64,000 bases of DNA from an uncultured Methanobrevibacter sp. (GCF_902771435.1 NZ_CACXXB010000010.1:20381-84380), one strand, 5' to 3'. Numbered from the stretch's first letter, positions 7,175 to 17,215 are shown. The notes: a model not told the origin generated them from the letters alone. Made by a program: numbers and translations.

Positions 7175-8818
7175 ATGGAAATAAAAACTATCTCAGCAGA
7201 CGTGTTAATTATAGGATCTGGTGGAGCGGGTTCAAGAGCAGCTATTGAAGTTGATGATGCAGGTTTAAAGCCACTAATTGTATCTAAAGGTCTTTCATTT
7301 AGGTCCGGCTGTACCGGAATGGCCGAAGGAGGATACAATGCCGTTTTCAAAACAGTCGACAAGGACGATTCAATAGAGGCTCACTTTAACGACACACTTA
7401 AAGGCGGAAGCTATCTTAACGATAAGAAACTTGTTGAAATTCTTGTAAACGAATCACCGAAAAGACTTATAGACCTTGAAAACTACGGTGCATTGTTCGA
7501 CAGACAGGAATCCGGTGATATAGACCAAAGGCCTTTCGGTGGACAGACATACAGAAGAACCTGCTATCAGGGAGATAGAACCGGTGCAGAATTGCTGAAT
7601 GCTCTTAAGGAGGAAATCATCAGAAGAGACATTGAATGCATTGAGGAAGTGATGATTACATCCTTAGTAACCGACGGCGATGAGGTGATCGGTGCAACCG
7701 GCCTGAACCTGAAGGACTCAAGTCTAATCTATTTCAAGGCAAAAGCGACCATCCTTGCAAGCGGAGGTGCTGGACAGCTATACCCTGTAACATCCAACAC
7801 ATTCCAAAAAAATGGAGACGGATTTGCAATATCCTATAGGGCAGGCGCAAATCTGGTAGATATGGAGCAGGTTCAGTTCCATCCAACAGGAATGGTGGCT
7901 CCGGAATCCAAAAAAGGAGTTTTGGTAACCGAAGCAGTTAGAGCAGAAGGTGGAAAACTCATAAACAAGGATGGAGAAAGGTTCATGAGCAAGTATTCAC
8001 CTGAAAAAATGGAATTGTCAACACGTGATGTTGTTGCCCGTTCAATCTATCAGGAAATCATAGAAGGCAGAGGAACAGAAAATGGAGGAGTATACCTTGA
8101 CATTTCCCATTTGGATGATGACTACATTGACGAAAAACTTGAAACAATGGTTTTGCAGTTTGAAAATGTGGGTGTGGACATCAAACACGGTCCTATTGAA
8201 GTAGCTCCAACCGCTCATCACTTTATGGGTGGTTTAAAAATAAATACCGACGGATCATCATCACTTAAAAATCTATTCGGAGCAGGAGAAGTCTGCGGAG
8301 GAGTTCATGGAGCAAACCGTTTGGGAGGAAATGCGCTGGCAGACACCCAGGTATTTGGAAAAATATCCGGAGAAAGCGCCTCCAAAGCCGCTGAAAATTC
8401 ACAACTGAAATCCAATGAAGAACAGGTTAAAGAGGAAGCCTCAAGAATTGAAAGCCTAATTAAAAAAGGTACAATCAAACCTCATGAATTCAAAAACAAC
8501 ATCAAATCGTTAATGTGGGAAAAGGTAGCAATTGTACGTGATGAAAAAACATTGAATGAAGCATTAAAAGAACTGCTTGAAATGCAAAAAGAGCTGGAAA
8601 ACCTTGATGTTAAAGACCAAAAGCAGTATAATACCGATTTGTTGACCGCTCTTGAAGTAATAAATATGGTGGAAATCTGTATTCTTGTTGTAAAATCAGC
8701 AATCATTCGTAGAGAAAGCAGAGGAGCACACTTCAGATCCGATTTCCCTGAAACTCTAGACGAGTGGAAAAAGAGTATTGTAATAAATAAAAATAAAATA
8801 GAATTTGAAGCTAGATAG
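7175..8818 (+). CDS. tfrA: CoM/CoB-dependent fumarate reductase subunit A (flavoprotein)
   Basis: A 547-residue flavoprotein of the succinate dehydrogenase/fumarate reductase family. Thiol:fumarate reductase reduces fumarate with coenzymes M and B, supplying succinate for biosynthesis and producing heterodisulfide. Visible motifs are the FAD dinucleotide-binding LIIGSGGAGSRAAIE (about residues 11-25), the substrate and FAD region QFHPTGM, TEAVRAEGGKLIN, AHHFMGG (active-site His), and GAGEVCGGVHGANRLGGNAL. The B subunit is not adjacent. The gene has a GGGTAAT ribosome binding site, and its end overlaps the convergent deaminase gene by 8 bases. Confidence 0.88.
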   Translation: MEIKTISADVLIIGSGGAGSRAAIEVDDAGLKPLIVSKGLSFRSGCTGMAEGGYNAVFKTVDKDDSIEAHFNDTLKGGSYLNDKKLVEILVNESPKRLIDLENYGALFDRQESGDIDQRPFGGQTYRRTCYQGDRTGAELLNALKEEIIRRDIECIEEVMITSLVTDGDEVIGATGLNLKDSSLIYFKAKATILASGGAGQLYPVTSNTFQKNGDGFAISYRAGANLVDMEQVQFHPTGMVAPESKKGVLVTEAVRAEGGKLINKDGERFMSKYSPEKMELSTRDVVARSIYQEIIEGRGTENGGVYLDISHLDDDYIDEKLETMVLQFENVGVDIKHGPIEVAPTAHHFMGGLKINTDGSSSLKNLFGAGEVCGGVHGANRLGGNALADTQVFGKISGESASKAAENSQLKSNEEQVKEEASRIESLIKKGTIKPHEFKNNIKSLMWEKVAIVRDEKTLNEALKELLEMQKELENLDVKDQKQYNTDLLTALEVINMVEICILVVKSAIIRRESRGAHFRSDFPETLDEWKKSIVINKNKIEFEAR

Positions 8819-8822
8819 CTTC
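8807..8822. terminator. bidirectional hairpin over convergent stops
   Basis: GAAGCTA (8807-8813) pairs with TAGCTTC (8816-8822) over a 2-base turn. It covers the stop codons of tfrA and the deaminase gene, which overlap by 8 bases, with T-rich sequence to the right. Confidence 0.5.
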
Positions 8823-10115
8823 TTTTAAATTCTTTATGGCTTGGCGAGCCTTATCATAAATTTCCTGTTCATCCAAAACAGTCAACTTTTTATTTTCCAT
8901 CAATATTTTACCATTGCAGATAGTGGTATCAACATTTGAACCGTTTGCCGAATAGATTATATTGGATGTTAATGTAGAACTGTCCGGAACCATGTTGGCA
9001 CTGTTGGTGTCAATCAGGATAATGTCAGCTTTTTTTCCGACCTCAATGGAACCAATCTCATCACCAAGGCCTAAAGCTTCAGCACCTTTGATGGTACCCA
9101 TGGCAATAGCTTCATGAGAGTTGAGCACATTAGGATCAAGAGTGGAAACTTTTTGAAGCAAACTGGCTGTTTTCAGCTCTTCAATCAAATCCAGATTATT
9201 GTTTGAAGAAGCGCCGTCAGTACCTATTGAAACGCAAATGCCTTTTTCAATCAATTTGGAAACCGGAGCGATTCCTGAAGCAAGCTTCATATTGCTGCAT
9301 GGATTATGGGAAATTTTAATGTCGTTTTTCTTGATTATTTCTATTTCTTCATCACTCAGCCATACGCTATGGGCTGCAACAACGTCGGGACCTAAAAATC
9401 CGATTTTGTCCAAGTATTCAAAAGGCCTTAATCCTTTTTCTTCACTTATATCATTAATTTCCTTTTGAGTTTCTGAAACGTGTATATGGATACCCATGTT
9501 GTATTCATCGGCCAGTTGGCGAACCTTGATGAGCAATTCCTCTGAAGCTGTATATGGGGAATGCGGACCGAAAAAGACTTTGATTCTTCCATCAGCCATG
9601 CCATTGCAATTTTCAAATAAAGTCATGTTTTCTTTTATTTCGGCTTCTCTTCTTTCTGCATCGCCAAAATCAATCATTCCATAGGAAAGAACTGCCCTTA
9701 AGCCTGCCTCATCCACGGCACGGGCCACATCTTCCATGTAAAAATACATATCTGAAAATGTGGTTGTTCCTGATTTAATAAGCTCAACAGCTCCCAAAAG
9801 AGCACCGATATAACAATAATCACCATTGAGATTAGCTTCCATTGGCCATATGTGATCATTCAACCAACTGTCCAAACTTAAATCATCAGCTAATCCTCTA
9901 AATAAAGTCATGGATAAATGAGTATGAGTATTTACAAATCCTGGAAGTAAAATTTTTCCTTCGCCGTCTATAATTTTATCAGCATTGCCTTCATCGATTT
10001 CATCTGAAATTTCAGCAATCAAATCGTTTTTAATTAAAAGAGATTGTTTTTTTTCTTCAAAATTATTAGGATTTAAAATTAATGCATTTTTAATCAATAT
10101 AGTATTATCTGACAT
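8811..10115 (-). CDS. dadD: 5'-deoxyadenosine deaminase / SAH-MTA deaminase family amidohydrolase
   Basis: A 434-residue amidohydrolase. The metal-ligand series is complete: GFVNTHTHLSMTLFRGL (about residues 55-71), HIHVSET, AAHSVWL, SHNPCSNMKLASG, and SIGTDGASSNNNLDL. Methanogen enzymes of this type deaminate 5'-deoxyadenosine (made by radical SAM enzymes), S-adenosylhomocysteine and methylthioadenosine, feeding SAM salvage. A short N-terminal and C-terminal beta domain flanks the barrel, as in other members. It is downstream of and codirectional with the histone gene. Confidence 0.85.
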   Translation of the reverse strand: MSDNTILIKNALILNPNNFEEKKQSLLIKNDLIAEISDEIDEGNADKIIDGEGKILLPGFVNTHTHLSMTLFRGLADDLSLDSWLNDHIWPMEANLNGDYCYIGALLGAVELIKSGTTTFSDMYFYMEDVARAVDEAGLRAVLSYGMIDFGDAERREAEIKENMTLFENCNGMADGRIKVFFGPHSPYTASEELLIKVRQLADEYNMGIHIHVSETQKEINDISEEKGLRPFEYLDKIGFLGPDVVAAHSVWLSDEEIEIIKKNDIKISHNPCSNMKLASGIAPVSKLIEKGICVSIGTDGASSNNNLDLIEELKTASLLQKVSTLDPNVLNSHEAIAMGTIKGAEALGLGDEIGSIEVGKKADIILIDTNSANMVPDSSTLTSNIIYSANGSNVDTTICNGKILMENKKLTVLDEQEIYDKARQAIKNLKEAI

Positions 10116-10157
10116 AATAACACCTTAAAAAAAATAAAAAAAGTTAAAAACTTAAAT

Positions 10158-10364
10158 CTATAAGTTTTTAATAGCTAATTTAATATCATCAGCTTTAACA
10201 GTTTTACGTTTTGCAACTTTAGCAACTTTGTTAGCTTCTTTAGCAACATCACGAGCAACTTCTTCTAAGTATGCAGCTAATTCTTCTTTAGCATCTTCGC
10301 TAACTCTTTCTGCACCAGATTCTTTAATGATTCTAGCAATAGGAGCTTTTGGTATTTCAGACAT
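10158..10364 (-). CDS. archaeal histone
   Basis: A 68-residue HMf-like histone. [19 protein letters not shown] is the first helix and loop. The central helix and the [18 protein letters not shown]-terminus, with the conserved K-T-V and D-D-I residues, complete the fold. It wraps and compacts DNA as dimers that polymerise into larger nucleosome-like particles. The ATG at 10364 is preferred over an in-frame GTG at 10373 because a strong GAGGTGA site lies just upstream and the product starts MSEIPKAP. The gene has its own AT-rich promoter region divergent from hisG. Confidence 0.96.
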   Translation of the reverse strand: MSEIPKAPIARIIKESGAERVSEDAKEELAAYLEEVARDVAKEANKVAKVAKRKTVKADDIKLAIKNL

Positions 10365-10576
10365 ACTTTTCACCTCACTATAAGTTTATTAAAACTTATT
10401 ATTAATTGAGTTAATAATAAGCTATTATGACTATTGTAATGACTTAATATTTAAATATTTTGCAAAAAATAGCCTTTAAACAAAAATTAGAATACTAATA
10501 ATTAAAAGTAATACTTAAAAGTATTTAACAAATGATTAATAATATAATATAGGTAAAAAAAATTTTGAGTGAAATG

Positions 10577-11437
10577 ATGAAAATAAAAATTGCTGTTCCT
10601 TCAAAGGGAAGAATAAGTGAACCTTCCATAAACATTCTGGAAAAGGCAGGTTTAGGATTAATTGATAAAAACAACAGAAAATTAATTTCAAAGACTTTCA
10701 ATGAAGATATAGAAGTCATGTTTGCAAGAGCATCCGATATTCCTGAATTTGTAAACGATGGAGTTGCAGATATGGGAATAACCGGTGTTGACTTGATACA
10801 GGAAAATGAAGCTGATGTCGAAGAGCTTCTGGATTTGAGATTTGGACAGACAAAACTTGTTCTCGCAGCTCCCGAAGATTCCGAAGTGAATTCAGTTAAA
10901 GACATCACAGAAGATATGAAGGTGGCTACTGAATTTCCGGTATTGACAAAAAAATATTTGGAAAAAAATGGTTTGGACTTAAAGATTGTCAAACTGAGCG
11001 GATCTACAGAAGCGGCACCTTTCATTGGAATAGCCGATTTAATTACAGACCTGACAAGCACCGGAACAACATTGAAAATGAATCATCTCGAAATTATTGA
11101 TACAATTCTTGAAAGCACAATAAAAATCATAGCAAACAAGGACAGCTTAAAGGACAAGAAGGAACTGATAGAAGCAGTTACCACAAGCATCAGGGGTGTT
11201 CTTGATGCCGACAGGAAAAAACTGATTATGATGAACGTAAAAAGTGTCGACCTGGACAAAGTAAAGGAAGTAATGCCTTCAATGGGAGGTCTGACAATAT
11301 CAGAGGTATTGTCCAGTGAAAAAACCGTGGCAGTTCAGGCTGTTATAGACGAAAAACAGGTATTTGAGCTTGTCAACGACCTAAGAAACGCCGGCGCAAA
11401 AGACATTCTTGTTGTGCCAATAGAAAGAATAATATGA
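10577..11437 (+). CDS. hisG: ATP phosphoribosyltransferase, long form
   Basis: A 286-residue enzyme for the first step of histidine synthesis. It begins [14 protein letters not shown], contains [11 protein letters not shown], the PRPP-binding-like [17 protein letters not shown] (about residues 157-173), and a C-terminal ACT-like regulatory domain from about residue 210 that marks the long form feedback-inhibited by histidine. The ATG at 10577 is chosen because GAGTGA lies four bases upstream; an adjacent ATG at 10574 and a TTG at 10565 are possible. The next gene overlaps it by 4 bases (ATGA). Confidence 0.94.
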   Translation: MKIKIAVPSKGRISEPSINILEKAGLGLIDKNNRKLISKTFNEDIEVMFARASDIPEFVNDGVADMGITGVDLIQENEADVEELLDLRFGQTKLVLAAPEDSEVNSVKDITEDMKVATEFPVLTKKYLEKNGLDLKIVKLSGSTEAAPFIGIADLITDLTSTGTTLKMNHLEIIDTILESTIKIIANKDSLKDKKELIEAVTTSIRGVLDADRKKLIMMNVKSVDLDKVKEVMPSMGGLTISEVLSSEKTVAVQAVIDEKQVFELVNDLRNAGAKDILVVPIERII

Positions 11438-11940
11438 AAATTGCAATAATATACTCCACATCAAGCAGAACAACAAAAAAAGCATGCAAAATATTATCAA
11501 GCAAAATAAATGCCAGTGTTCAGCTGATACCTATAGAAAAGGCAAAAACCGCATGTCTTCTGAAATACAATTATATCATACTTGCAGGTTCGGCCTATAA
11601 CGGAAAGGTACAGAGCACTCTTAAAAGATACATTTCAAGAAATATGAAAACATTGAAAGAAAAACCTATAGCACTGGTATTGAATTGTGAAGAAGGAATA
11701 GACACAAAAGACAGGTTGAACAAGACATTTACCGAAGAACTGGTAAACACTTCACAGATTAATTCGAACTTCGGATATGAATTAAATCCCGACGAAGGAA
11801 ATTTCATTGAAAAAAGGAAAATAAATAACATGATCGATGACTATAAAAAAAATGGAAAGGAGCTTCCCATGCTAAACATGGATGAAATCGATAAATTTGC
11901 CGATTATATTAATAACATGATTAATAAAAGGGTTGATTAA
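11434..11940 (+). CDS. flavodoxin-fold protein
   Basis: A 168-residue protein with an N-terminal FMN-phosphate loop [13 protein letters not shown] (about residues 5-17), a second loop [18 protein letters not shown] (about 50-67), and a third LNCEEGID. It resembles flavodoxin-like HemG proteins, and FMN binding is likely. It is translationally coupled to hisG (ATGA overlap), and pyrB starts inside its end. The redox partner is unknown. Confidence 0.75.
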   Translation: MKIAIIYSTSSRTTKKACKILSSKINASVQLIPIEKAKTACLLKYNYIILAGSAYNGKVQSTLKRYISRNMKTLKEKPIALVLNCEEGIDTKDRLNKTFTEELVNTSQINSNFGYELNPDEGNFIEKRKINNMIDDYKKNGKELPMLNMDEIDKFADYINNMINKRVD

Positions 11941-12868
11941 AATTTTTAAACTGAAAAACATAATTTCAATAAAGGATTTTGAAAGAGAAGATATTGAATA
12001 CATCTTGGATGAAGCATCAAAACTGGAAGACGTTGCCAAATCAAAAGAAATATCTGAGGAATTGAAGGGTAAGCTACTTGGTTTGATGTTTTTTGAACCT
12101 TCAACAAGAACAAAAATATCATTTGAAACTGCAATGAAGCGTTTGGGAGGAGAATGCATAGGATTTGAAAACAGCGGATCAAGTTCTGTTTCCAAAGGTG
12201 AAAGTATTGCAGATACTGCAAAAATGTTTGAAGGCTATAGTGACGCTTTGGTAATCAGGCATGAGCTTGAAGGCGTATCCAAATTCATTTCTGATATTGT
12301 TGATGTTCCCGTTATTAATGCCGGTGACGGTGCAGGCCAGCACCCTACACAGACATTGCTTGATTTATACACAATCAAAAAAGAGATTGGTGATATTGAC
12401 AATTTAAAAATAGCTTTAATAGGTGATTTGAAATTTGGCCGTACCGTGCACTCACTGTCAAATGCATTAGGATTATTCAATAATGTTAAAATTTATCTTG
12501 TGTCTCCTCCTGAGCTCAAAATGCCTCAGGAAGTTCTCCATGACATCAACAAAACCAACATTACCTGGCAGGAAGTCGATTCCATTGAAAAAATTATCGA
12601 TGACGTTGATGTGCTGTATGTAACAAGAATCCAAAAAGAGCGCTTTGGAGATATTAATGATTATTTAAAAATAAAAGGTGCTTATATCGTGAACAAAAAA
12701 ATGCTTGAAGGCAAGGATTTGATTGTAATGCATCCCTTACCTAGAATTGATGAAATCGCCACTGATGTCGATAACACAAAATACAACAAATACTTCACTC
12801 AGGCAGCAAATGCCGTTCCTGTAAGAATGGCAATCTTAAAAACATTAATAAAAAACAACCCTAAATAG
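11933..12868 (+). CDS. pyrB: aspartate carbamoyltransferase catalytic subunit
   Basis: A 311-residue enzyme for the committed step of pyrimidine synthesis. Carbamoyl-phosphate and aspartate motifs are [13 protein letters not shown] (about residues 48-60), [13 protein letters not shown]-equivalent [17 protein letters not shown] (about 125-141), and [11 protein letters not shown] (about 263-273). The start is a TTG at 11933, which overlaps the flavodoxin stop; no ATG is available close by, and AAAAGGG precedes it. The regulatory subunit pyrI is not adjacent. The gene ends convergently with orc1, overlapping it by 8 bases. Confidence 0.94.
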   Translation: MIKIFKLKNIISIKDFEREDIEYILDEASKLEDVAKSKEISEELKGKLLGLMFFEPSTRTKISFETAMKRLGGECIGFENSGSSSVSKGESIADTAKMFEGYSDALVIRHELEGVSKFISDIVDVPVINAGDGAGQHPTQTLLDLYTIKKEIGDIDNLKIALIGDLKFGRTVHSLSNALGLFNNVKIYLVSPPELKMPQEVLHDINKTNITWQEVDSIEKIIDDVDVLYVTRIQKERFGDINDYLKIKGAYIVNKKMLEGKDLIVMHPLPRIDEIATDVDNTKYNKYFTQAANAVPVRMAILKTLIKNNPK

Positions 12869-12883
12869 TGTAAAGGGTTGTTT
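12853..12883. terminator. bidirectional hairpin over convergent stops
   Basis: AAACAACCCT (12853-12862) pairs perfectly with AGGGTTGTTT (12874-12883) around an 11-base loop. The stem encodes the last residues of both pyrB (+) and orc1 (-), whose ends overlap at 12861-12868. Confidence 0.62.
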
Positions 12884-14033
12884 CAAGTAATGTTTCATCA
12901 CATTGAAGCTTGATAATATTTGTTCTTCCTTTTCCACGACCGCGTGAAATTGTGTTAGTTGAAATTATACCCAATAATTCAAGTTCATTGATAAAGTCAA
13001 AGATTCTTCTGTAGGTTACTGCATCCTTTTTTGAGATTTCCTTGTACTCATCATATAATTTTCCGGAAGATATCTCTTCACCCTGTTTTGTTAAGTTTAA
13101 GATAGCTTCTAAAACCCTTTGCTGTTGTAGTGGTAATGTGGAAATAATTTCAATGACTTTGTTGTGTTCAATAGTATCTTTAGCTTTTCTTACATGTTCA
13201 CTGGTAACCTTTTCTGATTCTTCATCAAAGGCCAGTTCACCTGCACTTTTAAGTAAATCAAGAGCGTATCTAGCATCACCCTCTTCTTTTGCAGCCATTG
13301 CGGAGCATAATGGAATTACATCATCATCCAAAACGCCTTCCTTGAAGGACAATTCTGCCCTTTCAGAGAGGATATCAGACAACTGATCTGCACCATAAGG
13401 AGGGAAAACAATCTCTTTATCATTTAAACTGCTTTTTACTCTGGCCTTAATCAGATTCTTAAAGTCCAAATAATTACTGATACATAAAACAGAAACATTG
13501 TCAGTTCTGGTTAATGTGTATAATATTCCGTCACCGTCCTTGTCAAGCAATATGTCGATTTCGTCCAAAATAACAATCAGCTGCAGCTTTTTGCCGTAGG
13601 TATTTCTTAATCTGAAGGTATCTCTAAATGTATTTACAACTTCAGCCTTGGTCCATCCACGATTAGGAACTGTACGTCCAAGCCTGTTACAAATTTCGGC
13701 AATTACCTGATATTCTGTAGTAAAATCAGTGCATCTGATATGTTCAACCTTTACAAAAACTTTCTTCTTATTTGCAATTTCAATCAGCTGTTCACGGGCA
13801 AACTTAGATGCGGCAGTTTTACCGGTTCCTGTTTTTCCATAAAGAGTAACATTTGAAGGGGTTACATCGCTTAATACATCAACCCAATATCTAGCAATCT
13901 GTTTTATTTGATCTTCACGGTGAACTAATTTATCAGGTAAATATCTGTGATCTAAGGGTTCTTTATCTTTAAATATGCTTGCAGATGAAAGTTTATCCCA
14001 GTCATTTTCCAATTCTTCAAAAACATTTGACAT
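12861..14033 (-). CDS. cdc6: Orc1/Cdc6 replication initiator
   Basis: A 390-residue AAA+ initiator. Walker A is [15 protein letters not shown] (about residues 62-76) and Walker B is [17 protein letters not shown] (about 155-171). An arginine-finger and sensor region follows, with a C-terminal winged helix from about residue 290 ending in the [14 protein letters not shown] wing that contacts ORB DNA. The ATG at 14033 is preferred to the in-frame GTG at 14045 because GTGGTGG lies upstream of it. The gene sits directly beside a repeat-rich origin, the usual arrangement in Euryarchaeota. Confidence 0.95.
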   Translation of the reverse strand: MSNVFEELENDWDKLSSASIFKDKEPLDHRYLPDKLVHREDQIKQIARYWVDVLSDVTPSNVTLYGKTGTGKTAASKFAREQLIEIANKKKVFVKVEHIRCTDFTTEYQVIAEICNRLGRTVPNRGWTKAEVVNTFRDTFRLRNTYGKKLQLIVILDEIDILLDKDGDGILYTLTRTDNVSVLCISNYLDFKNLIKARVKSSLNDKEIVFPPYGADQLSDILSERAELSFKEGVLDDDVIPLCSAMAAKEEGDARYALDLLKSAGELAFDEESEKVTSEHVRKAKDTIEHNKVIEIISTLPLQQQRVLEAILNLTKQGEEISSGKLYDEYKEISKKDAVTYRRIFDFINELELLGIISTNTISRGRGKGRTNIIKLQCDETLLETTLYTI

Positions 14034-14323
14034 TATAGCCACCACATAAATTTAATAAAAAATTAATTAGTATAATTTCCAGTGTTAATAATATTTTGTA
14101 CCTAATAAATAAAGGTTTTTATTACTATTTTAGAAAAAGTTAATAAAAATGGATGAAACTCGAAAAATAAAACTTCTTAAAATTATTAAAAATCAAAATA
14201 AATACCATAAAATCAATATTTAATTATTTAAACAAATTTAAATATATATTTTCAAAATAAACCTTTTTAAATCAATTTAAATTTAAAATATGAAATAAGA
14301 CTATTTCCAATATAAAATAACAA

Positions 14324-14336
14324 TTTCAAGTGTAAA
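14324..14336 (-). repeat. ORB core, perfect copy
   Basis: TTTCAAGTGTAAA on the plus strand, the exact complement of the TTTACACTTGAAA consensus. It lacks the ACCTCT extension. Confidence 0.8.
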
Positions 14337-14423
14337 AATCAGGAAAAAAGGATAAAAATAAGCCCTCAGATGGCTTGAATAAGACAATTTTTGAAAAAAT
14401 TATCATGATTTATAATCCAGACA

Positions 14424-14446
14424 GAGAGGTCCGTTTCAAGTGTATA
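14424..14446 (-). repeat. extended ORB
   Basis: The core TTTCAAGTGTATA (14434-14446) is preceded on the plus strand by GAGAGGT at 14424-14430. On the minus strand this reads ACTTGAAA, three bases, ACCTCTC, the same architecture as the isolated sites at 3765 and 51572. Confidence 0.75.
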
Positions 14447-14481
14447 TAATTTCATGCGAAAAGCAAAATTGAAGACATGTA

Positions 14482-14494
14482 TTTCAAGTGTAAC
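14482..14494 (-). repeat. ORB core
   Basis: TTTCAAGTGTAAC, one mismatch at the end of the 13-base consensus; no clear extension. Confidence 0.7.
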
Positions 14495-14579
14495 GAAAAT
14501 GGAAATTAAAGATGAAAGTGTAAAATCATATTAAAAACATTATTTACATACTCAAATCGCAAAAACAAAGAAAAATAAG

Positions 14580-14620
14580 AGAGATAAATTTCAAGTGTTT
14601 ACAGTTGAAATATACCCCTT
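14580..14620. repeat. overlapping inverted ORB pair
   Basis: TTTCAAGTGTTTA (14589-14601, minus orientation) overlaps TTTACAGTTGAAA (14598-14610, plus orientation), forming a near-palindrome. Both arms have an extension-like sequence: GAGAGAT to the left (14579-14585) and ACCCCTTC to the right (14614-14621). Two Orc1 molecules could face each other here. Confidence 0.75.
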
Positions 14621-14644
14621 CAGTCTTAATATACCTTCGTAAAC

Positions 14645-14667
14645 GTTTCAGTTGAAATGCACCTCTC
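14645..14667 (+). repeat. degenerate extended ORB
   Basis: GTTTCAGTTGAAA matches 10 of 13 consensus positions and is followed by TGC and ACCTCTC, the canonical extension. It ends a few bases before the stop codon of the DUF2299 gene. Confidence 0.6.
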
Positions 14668-14672
14668 CCTCT

Positions 14673-15146
14673 CTAAATGAACATATCATTTTCATTGGTA
14701 GGTGCTGGAAGGGATCCGAATTTTTTGTCGATTAACCAGATGCAATGTAGTTTTGATTTGAAAACCCTTTTCATGGTTCTAATCATCATGTCTTTGGTTA
14801 ATCCATCTTCAAATATTTGTTCTGTAATGACAAACTGCTGCAATATATCATTGTTTACCTGAAGTTCAAAATCAACAAGAAATGTGTTCAAGCCAAAGTT
14901 CAAATCCAAAATAAACTCTTTTTTAGTCCTGATGTCAGCTGATTGCATTAAGTTCTTATGTTGTGGAGCTACCTGAGTAGCGCATGCAATAATAAGGGAG
15001 TCCTTACCTTTTGGTTTTACAATGTCCATTATGTTTTCCTTAGGAAACTCAGCTATAAAATGAAAATCTGCATTTTCATCATATTTCATTTCTCTTAACA
15101 AATCTTCATCAAGCAACCATTTTTTAACTTGTTCTTCGATATTCAT
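14673..15146 (-). CDS. DUF2299-like hypothetical protein
   Basis: A 157-residue soluble protein of alternating strands and helices (ADFHFIAEFPKENIMDIVKP, DSLIIACATQVAPQHKNLM, FGLNTFLVDFELQ). I associate this pattern with DUF2299, a family of unknown function seen in methanogens. It lies immediately across the origin from cdc6, transcribed towards the origin. No catalytic motif or membrane segment is visible. Confidence 0.55.
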   Translation of the reverse strand: MNIEEQVKKWLLDEDLLREMKYDENADFHFIAEFPKENIMDIVKPKGKDSLIIACATQVAPQHKNLMQSADIRTKKEFILDLNFGLNTFLVDFELQVNNDILQQFVITEQIFEDGLTKDMMIRTMKRVFKSKLHCIWLIDKKFGSLPAPTNENDMFI

Positions 15147-15213
15147 AATATCATCATTTATTTTTTAATTAAATAATAAAATATTTATTTTTTTATTATA
15201 TATATTATAAAGT

Positions 15214-16191
15214 ATGATTGAATTGTTTTATTTTATTTCTTTAGCATTGTTGCTTTCACTTGCAATAGACGTTGTATTCGGTGAACTTCCAACCAGAATA
15301 CATCCTGTTGTTATTATGGGTTCAATCATTGGTTTTTTTAAAAACATTTTTATCAAAATTAGAAATAGAATTTCAGGACTGCTTTTGGTACTGTTCACAT
15401 CAGTAGTTATTATTATATTAATTTATATTATATTATTTATTTGTTCATTTAATGAACTGTTATTGTTCATTGTGTTTTCAGTGTTGCTGTCATCGACATT
15501 TTCAGTAAATATGCTTTTAAAAACAGCTGTTGACGTTAAAACAGATCTTGATGAGAGTATTGAAAAGGCAAGAAAGTCAGTTTCATATCTTGTCAGCAGG
15601 GATACGGAAGAACTTACGGAAAGTTTCATTGTTTCGGCAGTTATAGAAAGTCTGACTGAAAACATAACAGATTCATTCATAGCTCCCATATTTTACTATT
15701 CAATATTCGGAATAATTATTATGATTAATCATTTTGACAATCAGATATTTTACCTGCTTGTGATACCTATGCTGTACAGGATGTTCAACACTCTCGATGC
15801 AATGGTCGGCTACCAGACTGATGAGCTTAATGATATAGGTTTTGTTCCCGCTAAAACTGATGATGTTTTAAATTACATCCCATCAAGGATAGCAGGCATC
15901 TATGTTGTCATTTCCGCTTATTTGCTTAAGTTGGATGGTAAAAACAGCTTTAAAATAATGATGAGGGATGCAAGGGAATGTCCGTCTCCAAACTCAGGAT
16001 ATACAATGGCAACAACAGCAGGAGCATTGAATATACAGCTGATTAAAAAGGATACATATGTTCTTGGAGACGCCAACAAAAAGATTGATAAGGACGATAT
16101 TACAAAGGCTGTTAACCTGTCAAGAATGACAATAATATTATTTACTTTGACAGTATTGATATTATTAACATTGGTGAATGTGATATTATGA
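15214..16191 (+). CDS. cbiB: adenosylcobinamide-phosphate synthase
   Basis: A 325-residue integral membrane protein of the CbiB/CobD family that attaches the aminopropanol-type linker to adenosylcobyric acid. Family hallmarks are DVVFGELPTRIHPVVIMG (about residues 19-36), SYLVSRDTEELTESFIVSAVIESLTENITDSFIAPIFY split across two helices (about 125-163), and RDARECPSPNSGYTMATTAGAL (about 250-271). Around five to six hydrophobic segments are visible. No clear ribosome binding site precedes the ATG, so the transcript may be leaderless or nearly so. cbiG overlaps its end by 4 bases. Confidence 0.93.
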   Translation: MIELFYFISLALLLSLAIDVVFGELPTRIHPVVIMGSIIGFFKNIFIKIRNRISGLLLVLFTSVVIIILIYIILFICSFNELLLFIVFSVLLSSTFSVNMLLKTAVDVKTDLDESIEKARKSVSYLVSRDTEELTESFIVSAVIESLTENITDSFIAPIFYYSIFGIIIMINHFDNQIFYLLVIPMLYRMFNTLDAMVGYQTDELNDIGFVPAKTDDVLNYIPSRIAGIYVVISAYLLKLDGKNSFKIMMRDARECPSPNSGYTMATTAGALNIQLIKKDTYVLGDANKKIDKDDITKAVNLSRMTIILFTLTVLILLTLVNVIL

Positions 16192-17195
16192 AAGTAGCGA
16201 TTGTTTCTGTATCGGATAAGGGAAAAAATTTAGCAATATCAATTAAGGAAAAATTGAACAATGATTCAACAATAATTAAAGCTGATCTGTTTCATAAGAA
16301 CGTTAAAAAATATTTGAAAATCGCTTTTTATGAATATGATGCTGTTATTGCTGTAATGGCAAGTGGCATCTTAATCAGGTCAATCGCACCATACATTGAA
16401 TCAAAAACTTCAGATCCTGCAGTATTAAACATTGATGATAATGGAAACTTTGTAATATCAACATTATCTGGGCATTTGGGTGGTGCAAACAGCTTAACAA
16501 ATAAAATCGCTGAATTAATTGGTGCAACACCTGTAATCACAACTTCTAGTGACATTAACAACAGGTTGGGAATTGATGTGCTTGCAAGGGATTTGTATTT
16601 GTCAATCGACAGGCCCAGGGAAATTTTATTTTTCAACAAGGCAATTCTGGAAGGTCATGAAATTACATTGACATCAAAATCAAAAAAGGAATATCTGATT
16701 GAATATTTAAGAAACAATACACTTGAAATTGATGTTTGCTTTAATTATTCAGACGATGTGGATGATGATGAAATCAGGGTTAGTTTAGATGGTCATGAAC
16801 TTATTTTAAAGGAAAAGAAAATGGTTGTGGGAATAGGCTGCAGACGTGGCAAGGAATGTGAAAAGATTTATGAAGGGTTAATGAAATCCCTCAATGACAT
16901 TAACATTGACAAATCAAGAATCAATCGCTTAGCATCAGCTGAAATCAAAAAGGATGAAAAAGGAATATTGGAATTGTCAGAAAAATTAGACATTCCCGTC
17001 AGCTTTATTGAAATTGAAAAATTAAAGCTATTCGAGTCAAATGATGTGCAAAAATCAGACTTTGTAAAATCAAAATTTGGAATCTATGGTGTTTGTGAGC
17101 CTTCAGCATTGATAATGGCAGGTTTTGATTCGAAATTGATATATAAAAAGACATCCTATGATGGTGTAACCATAGCTATCGCTGTTTCAAAATGA
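16188..17195 (+). CDS. cbiG: cobalt-precorrin-5A hydrolase
   Basis: A 335-residue CbiG protein that opens the delta-lactone of cobalt-precorrin-5A in the anaerobic corrin pathway. The N-terminal region contains AVMASGILIRSIAPYIESKTSDPAV-type sequence (about residues 57-80) and STLSGHLGGANSL (about 91-103). The C-terminal domain begins VVGIGCRRGKECE (about 217) and ends with IYGVCEPSAL. It is coupled to cbiB by an ATGA overlap. Confidence 0.93.
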   Translation: MKVAIVSVSDKGKNLAISIKEKLNNDSTIIKADLFHKNVKKYLKIAFYEYDAVIAVMASGILIRSIAPYIESKTSDPAVLNIDDNGNFVISTLSGHLGGANSLTNKIAELIGATPVITTSSDINNRLGIDVLARDLYLSIDRPREILFFNKAILEGHEITLTSKSKKEYLIEYLRNNTLEIDVCFNYSDDVDDDEIRVSLDGHELILKEKKMVVGIGCRRGKECEKIYEGLMKSLNDINIDKSRINRLASAEIKKDEKGILELSEKLDIPVSFIEIEKLKLFESNDVQKSDFVKSKFGIYGVCEPSALIMAGFDSKLIYKKTSYDGVTIAIAVSK

Positions 17196-17215
17196 ATATA
17201 AAAGAAAAAAAGAGT

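Larger units (their letters stand above)
14034..14672. other. origin of replication (oriC) with ORB repeats and AT-rich unwinding region
   Basis: A 640-base gene-free stretch between cdc6 and the DUF2299 gene. It holds at least five copies of the TTTACACTTGAAA-type repeat, the known Methanothermobacter Orc1 binding element, in both orientations (14324-14336, 14434-14446, 14482-14494, 14589-14601 on minus; 14598-14610 on plus). More degenerate copies lie at 14076-14088, 14512-14524 and 14645-14657. Several carry an ACCTCT-like extension three bases after GAAA. The stretch at about 14090-14320, almost pure A/T, lies between the outer degenerate repeat and the main cluster and is the likely duplex-unwinding element. 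Confidence 0.88.
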
